A DNA stretch of 64,000 nucleotides, taken from assembly GCA_963759735.1 (NCBI GenBank), contig CAVXAF010000002.1, positions 62,001 to 126,000 on the forward strand. Reading direction: 5' to 3'. This document shows positions 1-9,071 of this stretch, in pieces. The notes below the pieces were generated by a model. That model was not told the DNA's origin. It did not search any database and saw nothing but the letters and a program-made list of their open reading frames with translations. The position numbers and the translations under genes are program-made. Each line of letters starts with the position of its first letter. Positions within the stretch are counted from its first letter, which is position 1. Origin of the DNA: Hyphomicrobium_A sp963759735 (GTDB taxonomy: Bacteria > Pseudomonadota > Alphaproteobacteria > Rhizobiales > Hyphomicrobiaceae).

Positions 1-378
1 CTCACGGCGTCGCTCCGATGACGGTGCTCCTTGTGATACGGCGGGGAAGGTGCACGAGCGGGCTCACCGACGCAAGCTGCTCGGCGCTCCGCACGACGCA
101 ACGAACACAGATGAATTTTTACCGCCCGAAACAGGCGCTTTCAGTGTCCACACGAAACCTGGTGCAGCTTGTGAATAGCGTGGGCAGTTCGGGACAGACG
201 CCTCGCCATCGCCGTGCGGGAGGTATAGAAATTCGCTGGGGCGTTAAGAAAACTCCGTGCTTAGCGTCGCTGACGCCAGCTCGCTGCTTGCACCTCGGCA
301 AGGGCGCCTTTATGACTACGATATCCTCTGAGGGATCAAGGTCTACCGCGCGAGCAGGGATCTAATTCTGGTTCCTTT
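1..378. other. No recognisable gene at window start
   Basis: This stretch precedes the first convincing gene. Short open frames exist on both strands, but their translations have no recognisable domain, no good ribosome binding site and look like random high-GC frames. It may hold the promoter of the AsmA-like gene. No RNA gene, repeat or terminator was seen. Confidence 0.5.
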
Positions 379-2247
379 GTGAGCAGAAACCGGGTGGCGC
401 GGCTGAGGCGGCAGAAGTTCATGAAGCGCCAGAAGCAATCGATGCGACGCTACACCTGGGCGCTCGCGATCTCTTGCTTCCTTGTCATCCTGCTGGCGGC
501 GCCTCTCCTGGTCAGCGATCGCTATAATCGTCTCGCTCTGCAGAGCGGGGCGGTCTTTGCCGCTTCGAGCAACAGCTACAGCCTCACCTCGCCTGTGCGG
601 CTGATGAGCGGGCCGAACATCGAGCTCGAGAGCGGAACCTTGTCGGTGCCGCCGAGCCGTACCGGTCTGGCGCGCGGTGGCCAGATGATCGCCATGCTCA
701 TCACCGGCAGCGGCCCGCCAATGACGCTGGAGCACGCCACGTTCACCACGGACTTCTCAACCCGCGTGCCGACCTTCTCCCAGGATTCCCCGGCCGAAGA
801 AATTGCGCCGCTCGTCAAGGCGCTGCAGCGCATGCAGTTCGACGGTCTGATCGTGCGCAACAGCATCGTGCGCATAAAGATGTCGGATGGCGCCACGATC
901 GACCTGACCAGCGTGGAAGCATCGATCTCCTCCAAACCCAATGGCACCATCGAAGCAGCGGGCTCGTTCGACTATCGCGGCGAGAAGGTCGCCTTCGACA
1001 CGACGCTCGGCGCCAGCCTGGACGCGCAAGGCATGTCGCGCCCGCTGAACACGTCGTTCACCGGCGCGCTGCTCACCGCCACCCTCGACGGCAGTCTGAT
1101 GCTCGGCGAGAACCCGCAGCTCCTTTCCCCGCAGAGCGAGCTAAAGGCTCCCGACCTGCGAGCGGCAGCGAGCTGGCTCGGCGTCAACTGGCCAACCGGT
1201 GGCAAAGGGTTTGGCGCTTTCCGCGCCAAGGGCCAACTGGAATGGATCGAGCGAACGATTGCTTTTCAGAATGCTGCTCTTGAGCTCGACGGCAACAGCG
1301 CCTCGGGAACGTTGTCGCTGAATTACGCCGGCGAACGGCCGACGGTCGAAGGCACCGTTGGCCTCAAGACGCTGGATCTGACGCAATACCTGAAGATCGA
1401 CGACCCCGAGGCTCAGCAGAAGAGCCTGCTTACATCCGTGCGCGGCACGAGCGGCCTGGAGTTCCCGCTCATCCGGGCCATCGATGCCGACTTCCGCATC
1501 TCGTCCGACAGCGTCACGCTGCCATCAGTCACGATCGGACGCAGCGCGGCAACGGTTTCACTGCGCGAAGGCAAGATGCTGGCCGACATTGCCGAGCTGG
1601 AGTTCGACGACGGAACGCGTGGCGGTGGCCAGATCCGTATCGACATGAGCGGCGTCAACCCCAACTACAGCGCCCAGGCAAAGTTCGAAGCGGCCGATGT
1701 CGGTCGTTCGGTCGAGGCCGTGTTCGGGCACCCGACAGTACAGGGTCGCGGCTCCATCACCGTCGATCTCAACGCCAGCGGCAATTCCGGCGAGAGCCTG
1801 CTTAGCTCCCTCGACGGGAAGCTCAGCGTCTCGCTGGCAGAAGGTGGTCGCGTCGGACTCGATATCAACAAGCTGGCGGCCGCCGACAGCGAGCCTTTGG
1901 CCGCCGCAGCCTGGAACGAGGTCAGCACCGGGGCGATTACGGTCGACAAGCTCGACGCGCGTTTCGCCGTCGCCAACGGCGTCGTCAGCATGCAATCGGC
2001 TGAGGCGGTGTCCGGCGAGCGCACCTTGAAAGCCGGCGGTACGATCAGCCTGCCGGAGCGCACGCTGGACCTGCTGCTCGCCGTCAGCAACGTCGCTAAG
2101 CCCGCGGCCGAAACCACCGAGACCGGTTCCCTACCGCAGAAACCGCGCGAGTTCATCCGCATGCGCGGGACATGGTCGTCGCCGACGATCAGCTCAGGCG
2201 GACCGGAACACGGGGCGCCGGTATATGGTCCCCCCAATCCTGGCTGA
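379..2247 (+). CDS. AsmA-like family envelope protein
   Basis: Long protein (622 aa) with a basic N-terminus followed by one hydrophobic segment at about residues 24-46 (ALAISCFLVILLAAPLLV), then a beta-rich, low-cysteine body typical of AsmA/TamB-like proteins anchored in the inner membrane and facing the periplasm. Family members are linked to outer-membrane assembly and lipid transfer; a specific substrate cannot be read from sequence. The start is uncertain: GTG at 379 gives the longest frame, while ATG codons at 421 and 442 would leave the membrane anchor intact. It converges with glpD and the two stop codons touch, with no gap. Family assignment is by overall character, not by a diagnostic catalytic motif. 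Confidence 0.7.
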   Translation: MSRNRVARLRRQKFMKRQKQSMRRYTWALAISCFLVILLAAPLLVSDRYNRLALQSGAVFAASSNSYSLTSPVRLMSGPNIELESGTLSVPPSRTGLARGGQMIAMLITGSGPPMTLEHATFTTDFSTRVPTFSQDSPAEEIAPLVKALQRMQFDGLIVRNSIVRIKMSDGATIDLTSVEASISSKPNGTIEAAGSFDYRGEKVAFDTTLGASLDAQGMSRPLNTSFTGALLTATLDGSLMLGENPQLLSPQSELKAPDLRAAASWLGVNWPTGGKGFGAFRAKGQLEWIERTIAFQNAALELDGNSASGTLSLNYAGERPTVEGTVGLKTLDLTQYLKIDDPEAQQKSLLTSVRGTSGLEFPLIRAIDADFRISSDSVTLPSVTIGRSAATVSLREGKMLADIAELEFDDGTRGGGQIRIDMSGVNPNYSAQAKFEAADVGRSVEAVFGHPTVQGRGSITVDLNASGNSGESLLSSLDGKLSVSLAEGGRVGLDINKLAAADSEPLAAAAWNEVSTGAITVDKLDARFAVANGVVSMQSAEAVSGERTLKAGGTISLPERTLDLLLAVSNVAKPAAETTETGSLPQKPREFIRMRGTWSSPTISSGGPEHGAPVYGPPNPG

Positions 2248-3732
2248 TTAGAGCAAGCGCGAGATGGCCGCCGCGGCCTCGATGCGCTGCTCTCCCGTCA
2301 TATGCAGCCCACATTTCGTCCGGCGCCACAGAACGTCGTCCGGCTGGCGCGCCCATTCGCGATCGCGCAGGTAGATGACCTCCCGCTCCGTGAGACCACC
2401 GCCCAGCGAAAGGCCGAGATCGGCCGCGTTACGCGCTTCGCCGAGTACATCGTCCACGCAGGTGCCGTAGCGGCGCGCCAGGCGTCCGAGATAGGCGGCC
2501 TCGAAACCGCGATGACGCCGGCAGAGGTCTTTGATGAGGCCGGCCAGACCACCCGCGCCGAGGTCGCCGCCCGGCAACGGGCTTTTCGCCGTCCATGCCG
2601 GCTTCATCGCGGGGAAATACGGCTCCAGCTTCGTCAGCGCCGCTTCCGCGAGCCTTCGGTAGGTCGTCAACTTGCCGCCCAGTACCGTCAGCAACGGCGC
2701 TCCTGCCGCATCGTCGAGCTCGAAGCGGTAATCGCGCGTCACCGCCGATGCGTTGGCGGTAGGATCGCTCTCGTAGAGCGGGCGCACGCCGGAATAGGAC
2801 CACGCGATATCGCCACGCGCGGGCGGATGAGCGAAGAATTCAGCCGCCACACCGAGCAGGTAGTCTTCTTCCTCATCACCGATCGTGGCGCGCGCGGGAT
2901 CGCCGTCAAAGGCAACCTCGGTCGTACCGATGAGCGTAAATCGCTCCTCATAGGGAATGGCGAAAACGACGCGACCGTCGGCGCTCTGGCACAGGTAGGC
3001 GTCGTTGGCGCCGGCTATGCGCGGGACAACGACATGACTACCTTTGACGAGCCGAACCGGTGCTGTCTGCTGCTCAGCGGCACCTGTCATCAGGCTGACA
3101 TCGCGCACCCAGGGTCCGGCAGCGTTGATCAGGGCGCGACCGTGCACAGTACGCCTGCCGCCGTCATCCAGCTCCACCTGCCACAGCCCGTCTTGCACGC
3201 GCGCCGATGACAGCCGAGTGCGAGTTGCGATGGCCGCACCCCGATCGGCGGCAGCCCTCGCGTTGAGGACGACGAGCCGCGCATCGTCGACCCGGCAATC
3301 CCAGTAGGCGAAACCATGCGTCAGCTCGCGCTGCAGCGCGTAGCCGGCCGGGTCGCGGCGGAGATCGAGCGAGGCCGAGCCGGGGATAGCGTGGCGCTGG
3401 CCAAGGTGGTCGTAGAGAAACAGTCCCGCGCGCAGCATGATCGACGGGCGACCGCCCGCCACCTGCGGCAGCACAAAGCGCTGCGGCCAGATGATGTGCC
3501 CGGCATTGGCGAGCAGCACCTCGCGCTCCTGCAGCGCTTCACGCACCAGACGAAATTCGAAATTCTCAAGATAGCGCAGGCCGCCGTGAATGAGCTTGGA
3601 ACTGGCCCATGACGTCGCCCCGCCGAGATCGCCCTTCTCGACCAGCAGCACCGTTAGCCCGCGCCCCGCGGCGTCGGCGGCAATGCCGGCGCCGTTGATG
3701 CCGCCGCCCACAACGACGAGATCATAGATCAT
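2248..3732 (-). CDS. glpD: Glycerol-3-phosphate dehydrogenase
   Basis: FAD-dependent oxidation of sn-glycerol 3-phosphate to dihydroxyacetone phosphate at the inner membrane, passing electrons to quinone. The 494 aa protein has the N-terminal dinucleotide motif GGGINGAGIA at residues 9-18, then the family signature around TSWASSKLIHGGLRYLE and the C-terminal GlpD domain with GGKLTTYRRLAE. Length matches the family (about 500 aa). ATG start at 3732. It lies 25 bases after the stop of the symporter large subunit on the same strand, so the three minus-strand genes may form one transcript; a link between transport substrate and glycerol metabolism would be inference only. Confidence 0.93.
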   Translation of the reverse strand: MIYDLVVVGGGINGAGIAADAAGRGLTVLLVEKGDLGGATSWASSKLIHGGLRYLENFEFRLVREALQEREVLLANAGHIIWPQRFVLPQVAGGRPSIMLRAGLFLYDHLGQRHAIPGSASLDLRRDPAGYALQRELTHGFAYWDCRVDDARLVVLNARAAADRGAAIATRTRLSSARVQDGLWQVELDDGGRRTVHGRALINAAGPWVRDVSLMTGAAEQQTAPVRLVKGSHVVVPRIAGANDAYLCQSADGRVVFAIPYEERFTLIGTTEVAFDGDPARATIGDEEEDYLLGVAAEFFAHPPARGDIAWSYSGVRPLYESDPTANASAVTRDYRFELDDAAGAPLLTVLGGKLTTYRRLAEAALTKLEPYFPAMKPAWTAKSPLPGGDLGAGGLAGLIKDLCRRHRGFEAAYLGRLARRYGTCVDDVLGEARNAADLGLSLGGGLTEREVIYLRDREWARQPDDVLWRRTKCGLHMTGEQRIEAAAAISRLL

Positions 3733-3757
3733 GCCGGCCAGCCTAGCATGGGCCGTA

Positions 3758-5683
3758 TTACGGCGTCGTTGCGCTGCCGCGCGGTGGCGCTCGCGTCACC
3801 AGCGAAACGACCACCAGCGCGACGATGCCCGCCGGCAGGGCCAGCAGCGCGACTGCTAGGTTGCTGATGCCCCACCAGTCGGCGACCGATCGAGCATGCG
3901 CATCCAGCGCCGTCCAAGCCGCGTCCTTGGCGGCGCCTGGCGCGGCTGCGAGCCAAGCGTCCTTCAGTTCGGCGAAATATTCCTGGGCCGATTGCCCGCC
4001 ACCTGAGAGGGCCGATGTGGCTTCGAAAAACGGCACGGCGAAATAGTGCGGCCCGAGGAGGTAGATCAACGTCACGGCGAAACCGGCGAGCATCGCGGCA
4101 GCGGCGCCCGCAGATGTCGCGCGCGGCCACCATAGAGCCGCCAACAGCGATGGAAACAATCCACCCGCTACTAGCACGAAGCTCCATGTTGCAAGCTCGA
4201 TGATGCCGGCTGGACGCGCCTGTGCGACGAACGCCGCCGCAACCAGCGCGACCGCGGCCACGCCGTATGACAGCAGGCGGGGCACGCGCGGCAAACGTCC
4301 GCCAGGGGCGAAGCTTCCGCCACCGCTCAACGCGCCCACGACGGCGCGCAGCGGTCCATGTGCCGTCGCCAGCGCCGTCGCCAGACCCGCGGCAGCGATA
4401 AACCCGAACGCTGGACCATTGAGTCCCGTGATCTCCGGCAACGCGAGGGTGACGATGTCAGGATCGAGCGTGACGTCCTGCAGGCGTAGGCCTGGGGCGG
4501 CGTCCGGCAGTGACGCGCAGGCCTGCGCAATTGCGGCCGCATCTGTCGCCGCCTGGCCGCAGACGTGTACCAGCCCCAGCTTGCCGTAGGCGAAGATCCA
4601 GGCCGGGAGTTCGGCGATCGGCGTCCGCTCGGCAATCAGCGTCACCACCGACAGCTTGGCGTAGGCAGCGACCGCCGGCACGAGCGTCAGCAGCAGGACG
4701 ACAAAGATCAGCATCCACACGGCCGACCAGCGTGCCGCGGGCACCGACCGGACCGCACCAAGCTGCCCGGCGATGAGGCTCGGCAGCGCCGCGATGCCGG
4801 CGGCAAGTCCCAGCACGATGCCGAGGAAATTGGTCGGCGTCAGCGACAAGAACGCCGTCAGCATGGGCCGCATGAATGCAGGGTCGGCGAGTTCCTGGTC
4901 GAGCAGCGTTTCTTCCAGGCCCTGCAGCTGCCACAACGCATTGGCATAGGCCAGCTGGGGCACGGGCAAACCGTACCAGGCGGCGGAGAGCTGCACGAGT
5001 GGCACGAGCAGGGAGATAATGAGCAGCGGAAAGAGAAGACCGTTCACCCATGAGGCGCCACCGGCGCCACGCACGATGAAGCAGGCGAACACCGCACAGG
5101 CGGCGACCGTCGTTGCCATCCCATAGTCGACGCCGAGCAGGCGCGAGCCGATGACGCCGGCGGCCATCAGTTCGGCCGTCAGCAACGCCAACATGGATAC
5201 GATGACGATGCCTGCGCAGGCGAGGCGCGGGCCGATGCCGGGATAACGAGCACTGAACAGCTCGGGCAGCGAGGTCGCCCCCGTCTGCGCCCCCATCTCT
5301 GCGAGGCGCGGCGCAATCGTCAGTTGCAGCAGCAGGCAACCGGCGCCGAGGCCGAGGGCAACGGCGAGGCCGTCGTGGCCGTCGGCAAAAATCGCCCCGG
5401 CGATCCCGAGGAAGAATGCGGCGGAGACGACACTCGTCGCCCCGGCAAGACCGCCGAACACCGGCCCTGCAAACCCCGGGCGCCTCGCTGACGCCAGCGC
5501 CAGCGCCGCCGCGAGGGCGATGCCCAGCGCCCAGAAGCCACCATCTACCCACGCTTGCGGCGTGCCGAGAAGCGGCAGCATCGCGAGCCCGCCGATGCCT
5601 AATCCGACCGCCAGCGCAAAGGCGGCAACGACGGGTACAGTCCGCGCATGTACCGGACATGTCGCGGGTTCATGCACCGACAT
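3758..5683 (-). CDS. Sodium:solute symporter, large subunit (VC_2705-type)
   Basis: Large polytopic membrane protein (641 aa from the chosen start) with more than ten hydrophobic helices, of the sodium:solute symporter family. The subfamily is suggested by its pairing with a DUF4212 small subunit directly upstream, the arrangement seen for VC_2705-type symporters and analogous to the acetate permease pair YjcH-ActP. ATG at 5683 is preferred over an in-frame start at 5713 because it lies one base after the TGA of the small subunit, a typical translationally coupled arrangement. The substrate is unknown; acetate or another carboxylate is plausible by analogy. Confidence 0.85.
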   Translation of the reverse strand: MSVHEPATCPVHARTVPVVAAFALAVGLGIGGLAMLPLLGTPQAWVDGGFWALGIALAAALALASARRPGFAGPVFGGLAGATSVVSAAFFLGIAGAIFADGHDGLAVALGLGAGCLLLQLTIAPRLAEMGAQTGATSLPELFSARYPGIGPRLACAGIVIVSMLALLTAELMAAGVIGSRLLGVDYGMATTVAACAVFACFIVRGAGGASWVNGLLFPLLIISLLVPLVQLSAAWYGLPVPQLAYANALWQLQGLEETLLDQELADPAFMRPMLTAFLSLTPTNFLGIVLGLAAGIAALPSLIAGQLGAVRSVPAARWSAVWMLIFVVLLLTLVPAVAAYAKLSVVTLIAERTPIAELPAWIFAYGKLGLVHVCGQAATDAAAIAQACASLPDAAPGLRLQDVTLDPDIVTLALPEITGLNGPAFGFIAAAGLATALATAHGPLRAVVGALSGGGSFAPGGRLPRVPRLLSYGVAAVALVAAAFVAQARPAGIIELATWSFVLVAGGLFPSLLAALWWPRATSAGAAAAMLAGFAVTLIYLLGPHYFAVPFFEATSALSGGGQSAQEYFAELKDAWLAAAPGAAKDAAWTALDAHARSVADWWGISNLAVALLALPAGIVALVVVSLVTRAPPRGSATTP

Positions 5684-5684
5684 T

Positions 5685-5972
5685 TCAGCGGTCCTTGGTG
5701 TTGCGCGCGGCACGACCGTTCTGCCACCAAGCCGACAGCAAGCCGATGGCTACGAAGGTCAACAGGATGCCTTGCGCGGCCATGAAGTAGCCGAGCGGAA
5801 AAGCCAGCACATCAACGAGATTGAGCGCCTGCACGAAGCTCGGCACCCCAAATGCGAACAACGCCCAGGCCAGCAGCGCGAAGATGGGTAGCCGCCCGGA
5901 TAGGCGCGCACCGTCAGATGCCTGTGAAACCTCGCGCACCACGCCCCCCGTCGTCTGCCGCGGTGTGCGCAC
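5685..5972 (-). CDS. Symporter small subunit, DUF4212 family
   Basis: 95 aa protein with two hydrophobic helices (about residues 30-50 and 56-80) and a short polar C-terminus, the pattern of DUF4212 small subunits that accompany VC_2705-type sodium:solute symporters. The small subunit is believed to be needed for assembly or function of the transporter. GTG start at 5972; no better ATG is available in frame. Its stop is followed after one base by the ATG of the large subunit, strongly suggesting coupled translation. Confidence 0.8.
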   Translation of the reverse strand: MRTPRQTTGGVVREVSQASDGARLSGRLPIFALLAWALFAFGVPSFVQALNLVDVLAFPLGYFMAAQGILLTFVAIGLLSAWWQNGRAARNTKDR

Positions 5973-6280
5973 CGCTATGCCGCGAAGTTCGCCGCCGTTT
6001 GCGACGCCCTCATGGCGGGCGCCGATGCATCGACACTTGCTGCGGGCCGCGCGGCGCAGAAAGATAAAAGGCGGGGCGATACGTCCCCGTATCCCCCCGC
6101 CCTTGGGATCCTCTCCCTAGACTTGGACCTTATTGTTTTTAGGGCCGACTGAGCAGTCCAAGACTCGCCGGCCCCGCACCATGTGCGAGGGGCGAGTTGG
6201 CGTCAAGCGCTCGCAAGTGGACAAAATTCTGATGCAGCGCAGCGATTTACGGGCGGCCGCAGCGTCGAGGCGCTAAGACC
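5973..6280. other. Intergenic region with a hairpin
   Basis: No gene is supported here. It lies upstream of the symporter operon and downstream of the TPR gene, both on the minus strand. The clearest structure is an inverted repeat at 6163-6197 with 7-base arms ACTCGCC / GGCGAGT and an inner GCAC/GTGC stem. A run of C and G tracts at 6067-6105 (GGCGGGGC ... CCCCGCCC) could also fold. Neither is followed by a good T tract. Confidence 0.45.
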
Positions 6281-6925
6281 TCAGGATACTTCGGGGCGGC
6301 ATTCGGAATCGGCCGGCAGGGGATCGCATTGGCGATTGCCGGTGCAGCTGCGCATGGCCTGCTGCACGCTGCTCGAATAGAGCCCATCGATGGCGCCGAA
6401 ATAGAGCCCCTGCGAGCGCAGCCCGCATTGATACATTTTCACGATGCGCGCCCCGCCCGTCTGCATCGCCAGTTCGTAATCTTCCAGCGCCGCCTTCGCC
6501 TCACCCAGCGACTGGCGAATATGGGCGCGCGTATCGAGGGCAAAGGGACTGCCGGGTGACAGCTGCAGCGCTTTCTCTACATCGGCGATGCCGTCGCGCG
6601 GGCGGCCGAGCTTGTAGTACGACCAGGCGCGGTTGTTCAGCGCCAGCGGAAAGTCGGGCGTAATGGTCAGCGCGGAATCATAGTCGGCCAGCGCCTTGTC
6701 GAACATGCCGAGCAGGGAATAGGCGAGCGCCCGGTTACCGTAGGCGAGGCTCTTTTGATCATCGGGCAGCCCCGGCGTATCGATGAGCGTCGAGCAACCG
6801 CTGATGCGCCGCTCGTTATCGTCGCTGAGGCAGTCGAGCGTCGGGTCATCGACGGTCGCCAGCGCAGCGGCCGCCCCGAAGGCGAGCGCTGCCAAGGTAG
6901 CGGCGATGGTCTTGGCGTAAGCCAT
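6281..6925 (-). CDS. Secreted TPR-repeat protein
   Basis: 214 aa protein with an N-terminal signal peptide (hydrophobic stretch at about residues 6-24 ending in Ala-rich sequence), then at least three tetratricopeptide repeats (the blocks around AYGNRALAYSLLGMFDKAL, ALNNRAWSYYKLGRPRDGI and ALDTRAHIRQSLGEAKAAL). The C-terminus contains a YFGAIDGLYSSSVQQAM block that resembles the start of a peptidoglycan-binding domain 1. ATG at 6925 is chosen because a GGGGA ribosome binding site precedes it, in preference to an upstream in-frame start at 6982. Probably periplasmic; no enzymatic role is seen. Confidence 0.75.
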   Translation of the reverse strand: MAYAKTIAATLAALAFGAAAALATVDDPTLDCLSDDNERRISGCSTLIDTPGLPDDQKSLAYGNRALAYSLLGMFDKALADYDSALTITPDFPLALNNRAWSYYKLGRPRDGIADVEKALQLSPGSPFALDTRAHIRQSLGEAKAALEDYELAMQTGGARIVKMYQCGLRSQGLYFGAIDGLYSSSVQQAMRSCTGNRQCDPLPADSECRPEVS

Positions 6926-7120
6926 GTCGTCCCCTGTGAACCCTGAACCGGCTATGACACTGACTGCACCCCTTGAAACCACAACAAACGGGGCCTAATC
7001 GAGGCAATCGCGCGGGGTGTCTAACATCGAGCGGGACGTCCGATGCCTCTGGCGCCGCTTAACCCCTTCCGTCCGGCATTTATGCTAGCTTCCGCCGATT
7101 GCAGACCATGAGCGTCCCAC

Positions 7121-8365
7121 GTGAAACAACAGCGCATCCTGCTCATCATCGGCGGCGGCATCGCCGCCTACAAGTGCCTCGACCTCATCCGCCGCTTGCG
7201 CGAGGCGGGCGCCTCGGTGCGCGCCGTCATGACGCGGGCCGCCGGCGAGTTCGTGACGCCGCTGTCGGTCGGAGCCCTCACCGCGGAGCGCGTCTTCACC
7301 GATCTGTTCGACCTCAACGATGAGCAGGAGATCGGCCACATTCGCCTGTCGCGCGACGCGGATCTGCTGATCGTTGCGCCGGCCACCGCCGACCTCATCG
7401 CCAAGATGGCCGGCGGACACGCCGACGACCTCGCCTCCACCGTTCTTTTAGCCACCGACAAGCCGGTGCTGATCGCGCCGTCGATGAACCCGCGCATGTG
7501 GCTGCACCCGGCGACCCAGCGCAACGTTGCGCAACTGCGCGCCGACGGCATCCGCATCGTCGGCCCCAACACCGGTGAGATGGCCGAGCGCGACGAAGCG
7601 GGCCCAGGACGGCTCGCCGAAGTCCCGCAGATCATCGAGGAGGCGGCCAAGATTCTCGCCGAGCGGGGCAGCGATGCGCCCGCACGGCTCGGCGGACATC
7701 CGCTCACTGGGCGCCATGTGCTCGTCACGTCCGGCCCGACGCACGAGCCGATCGATCCGGTGCGCTACATTGCCAACCGTTCGTCCGGCAAACAGGGGCA
7801 TGCCATCGCCCGCGCTGCGGCGATCCTCGGCGCGCGAGTAACGCTTGTTACCGGACCGGTGTCGCTCGCCGATCCGCCCGGCGCCGATGTCGTGCGCGTC
7901 GAGACCGCCGCTGAGATGCTGCGCGCCGTCAAGGCAGCGTTGCCGGCCGATATCGCCGTATTCGCCGCCGCCGTCGCCGACTGGCGCAGCGCGTCGGCGC
8001 CAGCCGAGAAGATCAAGAAATCCAGCGCCAAGCCGAGCCTCGATCTGGTCGAGAACGCCGACATCCTGGCCAGCGTCGGCAAGTTGGGTGCGGAGCGTCC
8101 GAGCCTCGTCATCGGCTTTGCCGCGGAAACGCAAAGCGTGACCAGCGAAGCCGGCAAGAAGCGCGCAGCCAAAGGCGCCGACTGGATCGTCGCCAACGAC
8201 GTCTCGCCGGCTCGCGGCGTCTTCGGCGGCGACGGCAACACCGTGCATCTCGTAACCGCGAGCGGCACCGAGGATTGGCCGACGCTGACCAAAGACGAGG
8301 TCGCGCGGCGCCTCATGCAGCGCGCGGCCGAGCATCTGGGTCGCAGCGCCGCGGCCGCCGAATGA
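7121..8365 (+). CDS. coaBC: Phosphopantothenoylcysteine decarboxylase / phosphopantothenate-cysteine ligase
   Basis: Bifunctional coenzyme A biosynthesis enzyme (414 aa). The N-terminal CoaC flavoprotein half shows the catalytic His at residue 73 (IGHIRL) and the substrate-binding motif PSMNPRMW at 120-127. The C-terminal CoaB half begins near residue 195 (GRHVLVTSGPTHEPIDPVRYI) and carries the IANRSSGKQG motif and a later KIKKSSAK segment. GTG start at 7121; the ATG at 7108 is out of frame. The stop overlaps the dut start as ATGA, the usual coaBC-dut coupling in alphaproteobacteria. Confidence 0.95.
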   Translation: MKQQRILLIIGGGIAAYKCLDLIRRLREAGASVRAVMTRAAGEFVTPLSVGALTAERVFTDLFDLNDEQEIGHIRLSRDADLLIVAPATADLIAKMAGGHADDLASTVLLATDKPVLIAPSMNPRMWLHPATQRNVAQLRADGIRIVGPNTGEMAERDEAGPGRLAEVPQIIEEAAKILAERGSDAPARLGGHPLTGRHVLVTSGPTHEPIDPVRYIANRSSGKQGHAIARAAAILGARVTLVTGPVSLADPPGADVVRVETAAEMLRAVKAALPADIAVFAAAVADWRSASAPAEKIKKSSAKPSLDLVENADILASVGKLGAERPSLVIGFAAETQSVTSEAGKKRAAKGADWIVANDVSPARGVFGGDGNTVHLVTASGTEDWPTLTKDEVARRLMQRAAEHLGRSAAAAE

Positions 8366-8964
8366 CATCGACGCGCCGAACGGCTGACAAGCAGGCGCGC
8401 GCGCGCGTCAAGGTCGTGCGTCTGGCACACGGCAACGGCCTGCCGCTTCCCGCCTATCAGACGCCGGGGGCCGCGGGTCTGGACCTCGTTGCCGCCCTCG
8501 ACACGCGCCATCCGTTGACGCTGGCCCCTGGTGCGCGTGCGCTGGTGCCGACCGGCCTCGTCATCGAGCTCCCTGAGGGATATGAGGCGCAGGTGCGGCC
8601 ACGCTCTGGCCTCGCGCTCAAGAACGGCGTGACCGTCCTCAACAGTCCCGGCACCATCGATTGCGACTATCGCGGCGAAGTCTGCGTCATCCTGGCCAAC
8701 CTGGGGCAGGCACCTTTCGATATCCGCCGCGGCGATCGCATCGCACAGATCGTTATCAGCCCGGTGACGCACGCCGAACTGATCGAGGTCGAGGGCGTCT
8801 CAGATACGGCCCGCGGAAAGGGCGGATTTGGCTCGACCGGGAAGACCGGCGCCAATGAAAACGCCCGATCCCGCCGAAAGGCATTGGCAAAGAAATCCAT
8901 CCCAACGCCCGCCGCGGCGCCAAAAAAAACCGGTTCAGCAAAGCCGCGCACCCGCAATCGATGA
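8362..8964 (+). CDS. dut: dUTP diphosphatase with basic C-terminal tail
   Basis: Hydrolyses dUTP to dUMP and pyrophosphate, keeping uracil out of DNA and feeding dTMP synthesis. All five trimeric dUTPase motifs are present: AAGLDL, RSGLALKNGV, GTIDCDYRGEV, RGDRIAQIVI and the C-terminal GKGGFGSTG that closes over the active site. ATG at 8362 overlaps the coaBC stop and is preferred to a longer upstream frame. The 200 aa product is about 50 aa longer than usual because a Lys/Ala/Pro-rich tail follows the last motif. The tail is probably disordered. Confidence 0.94.
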   Translation: MTSTRRTADKQARARVKVVRLAHGNGLPLPAYQTPGAAGLDLVAALDTRHPLTLAPGARALVPTGLVIELPEGYEAQVRPRSGLALKNGVTVLNSPGTIDCDYRGEVCVILANLGQAPFDIRRGDRIAQIVISPVTHAELIEVEGVSDTARGKGGFGSTGKTGANENARSRRKALAKKSIPTPAAAPKKTGSAKPRTRNR

Positions 8965-9071
8965 GCGGGACGGCGCCTTGACAGCCTCGGCCATTCGCCC
9001 AACGTGCGCCTGAACGCTGAACCCTGGACGGCGACAACGACGCCACTCGATCGCACAAGAGGCTTCTTCCG

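Noticed and set aside
18..365. 115-codon frame at the window start
   Set aside because: Composition and lack of ribosome site or domain suggest chance; no neighbour supports it.
2302..3210. 302-codon open frame on the plus strand inside glpD
   Set aside because: It is antisense to a well-supported glpD and its translation has no domain; high GC gives long open antisense frames.
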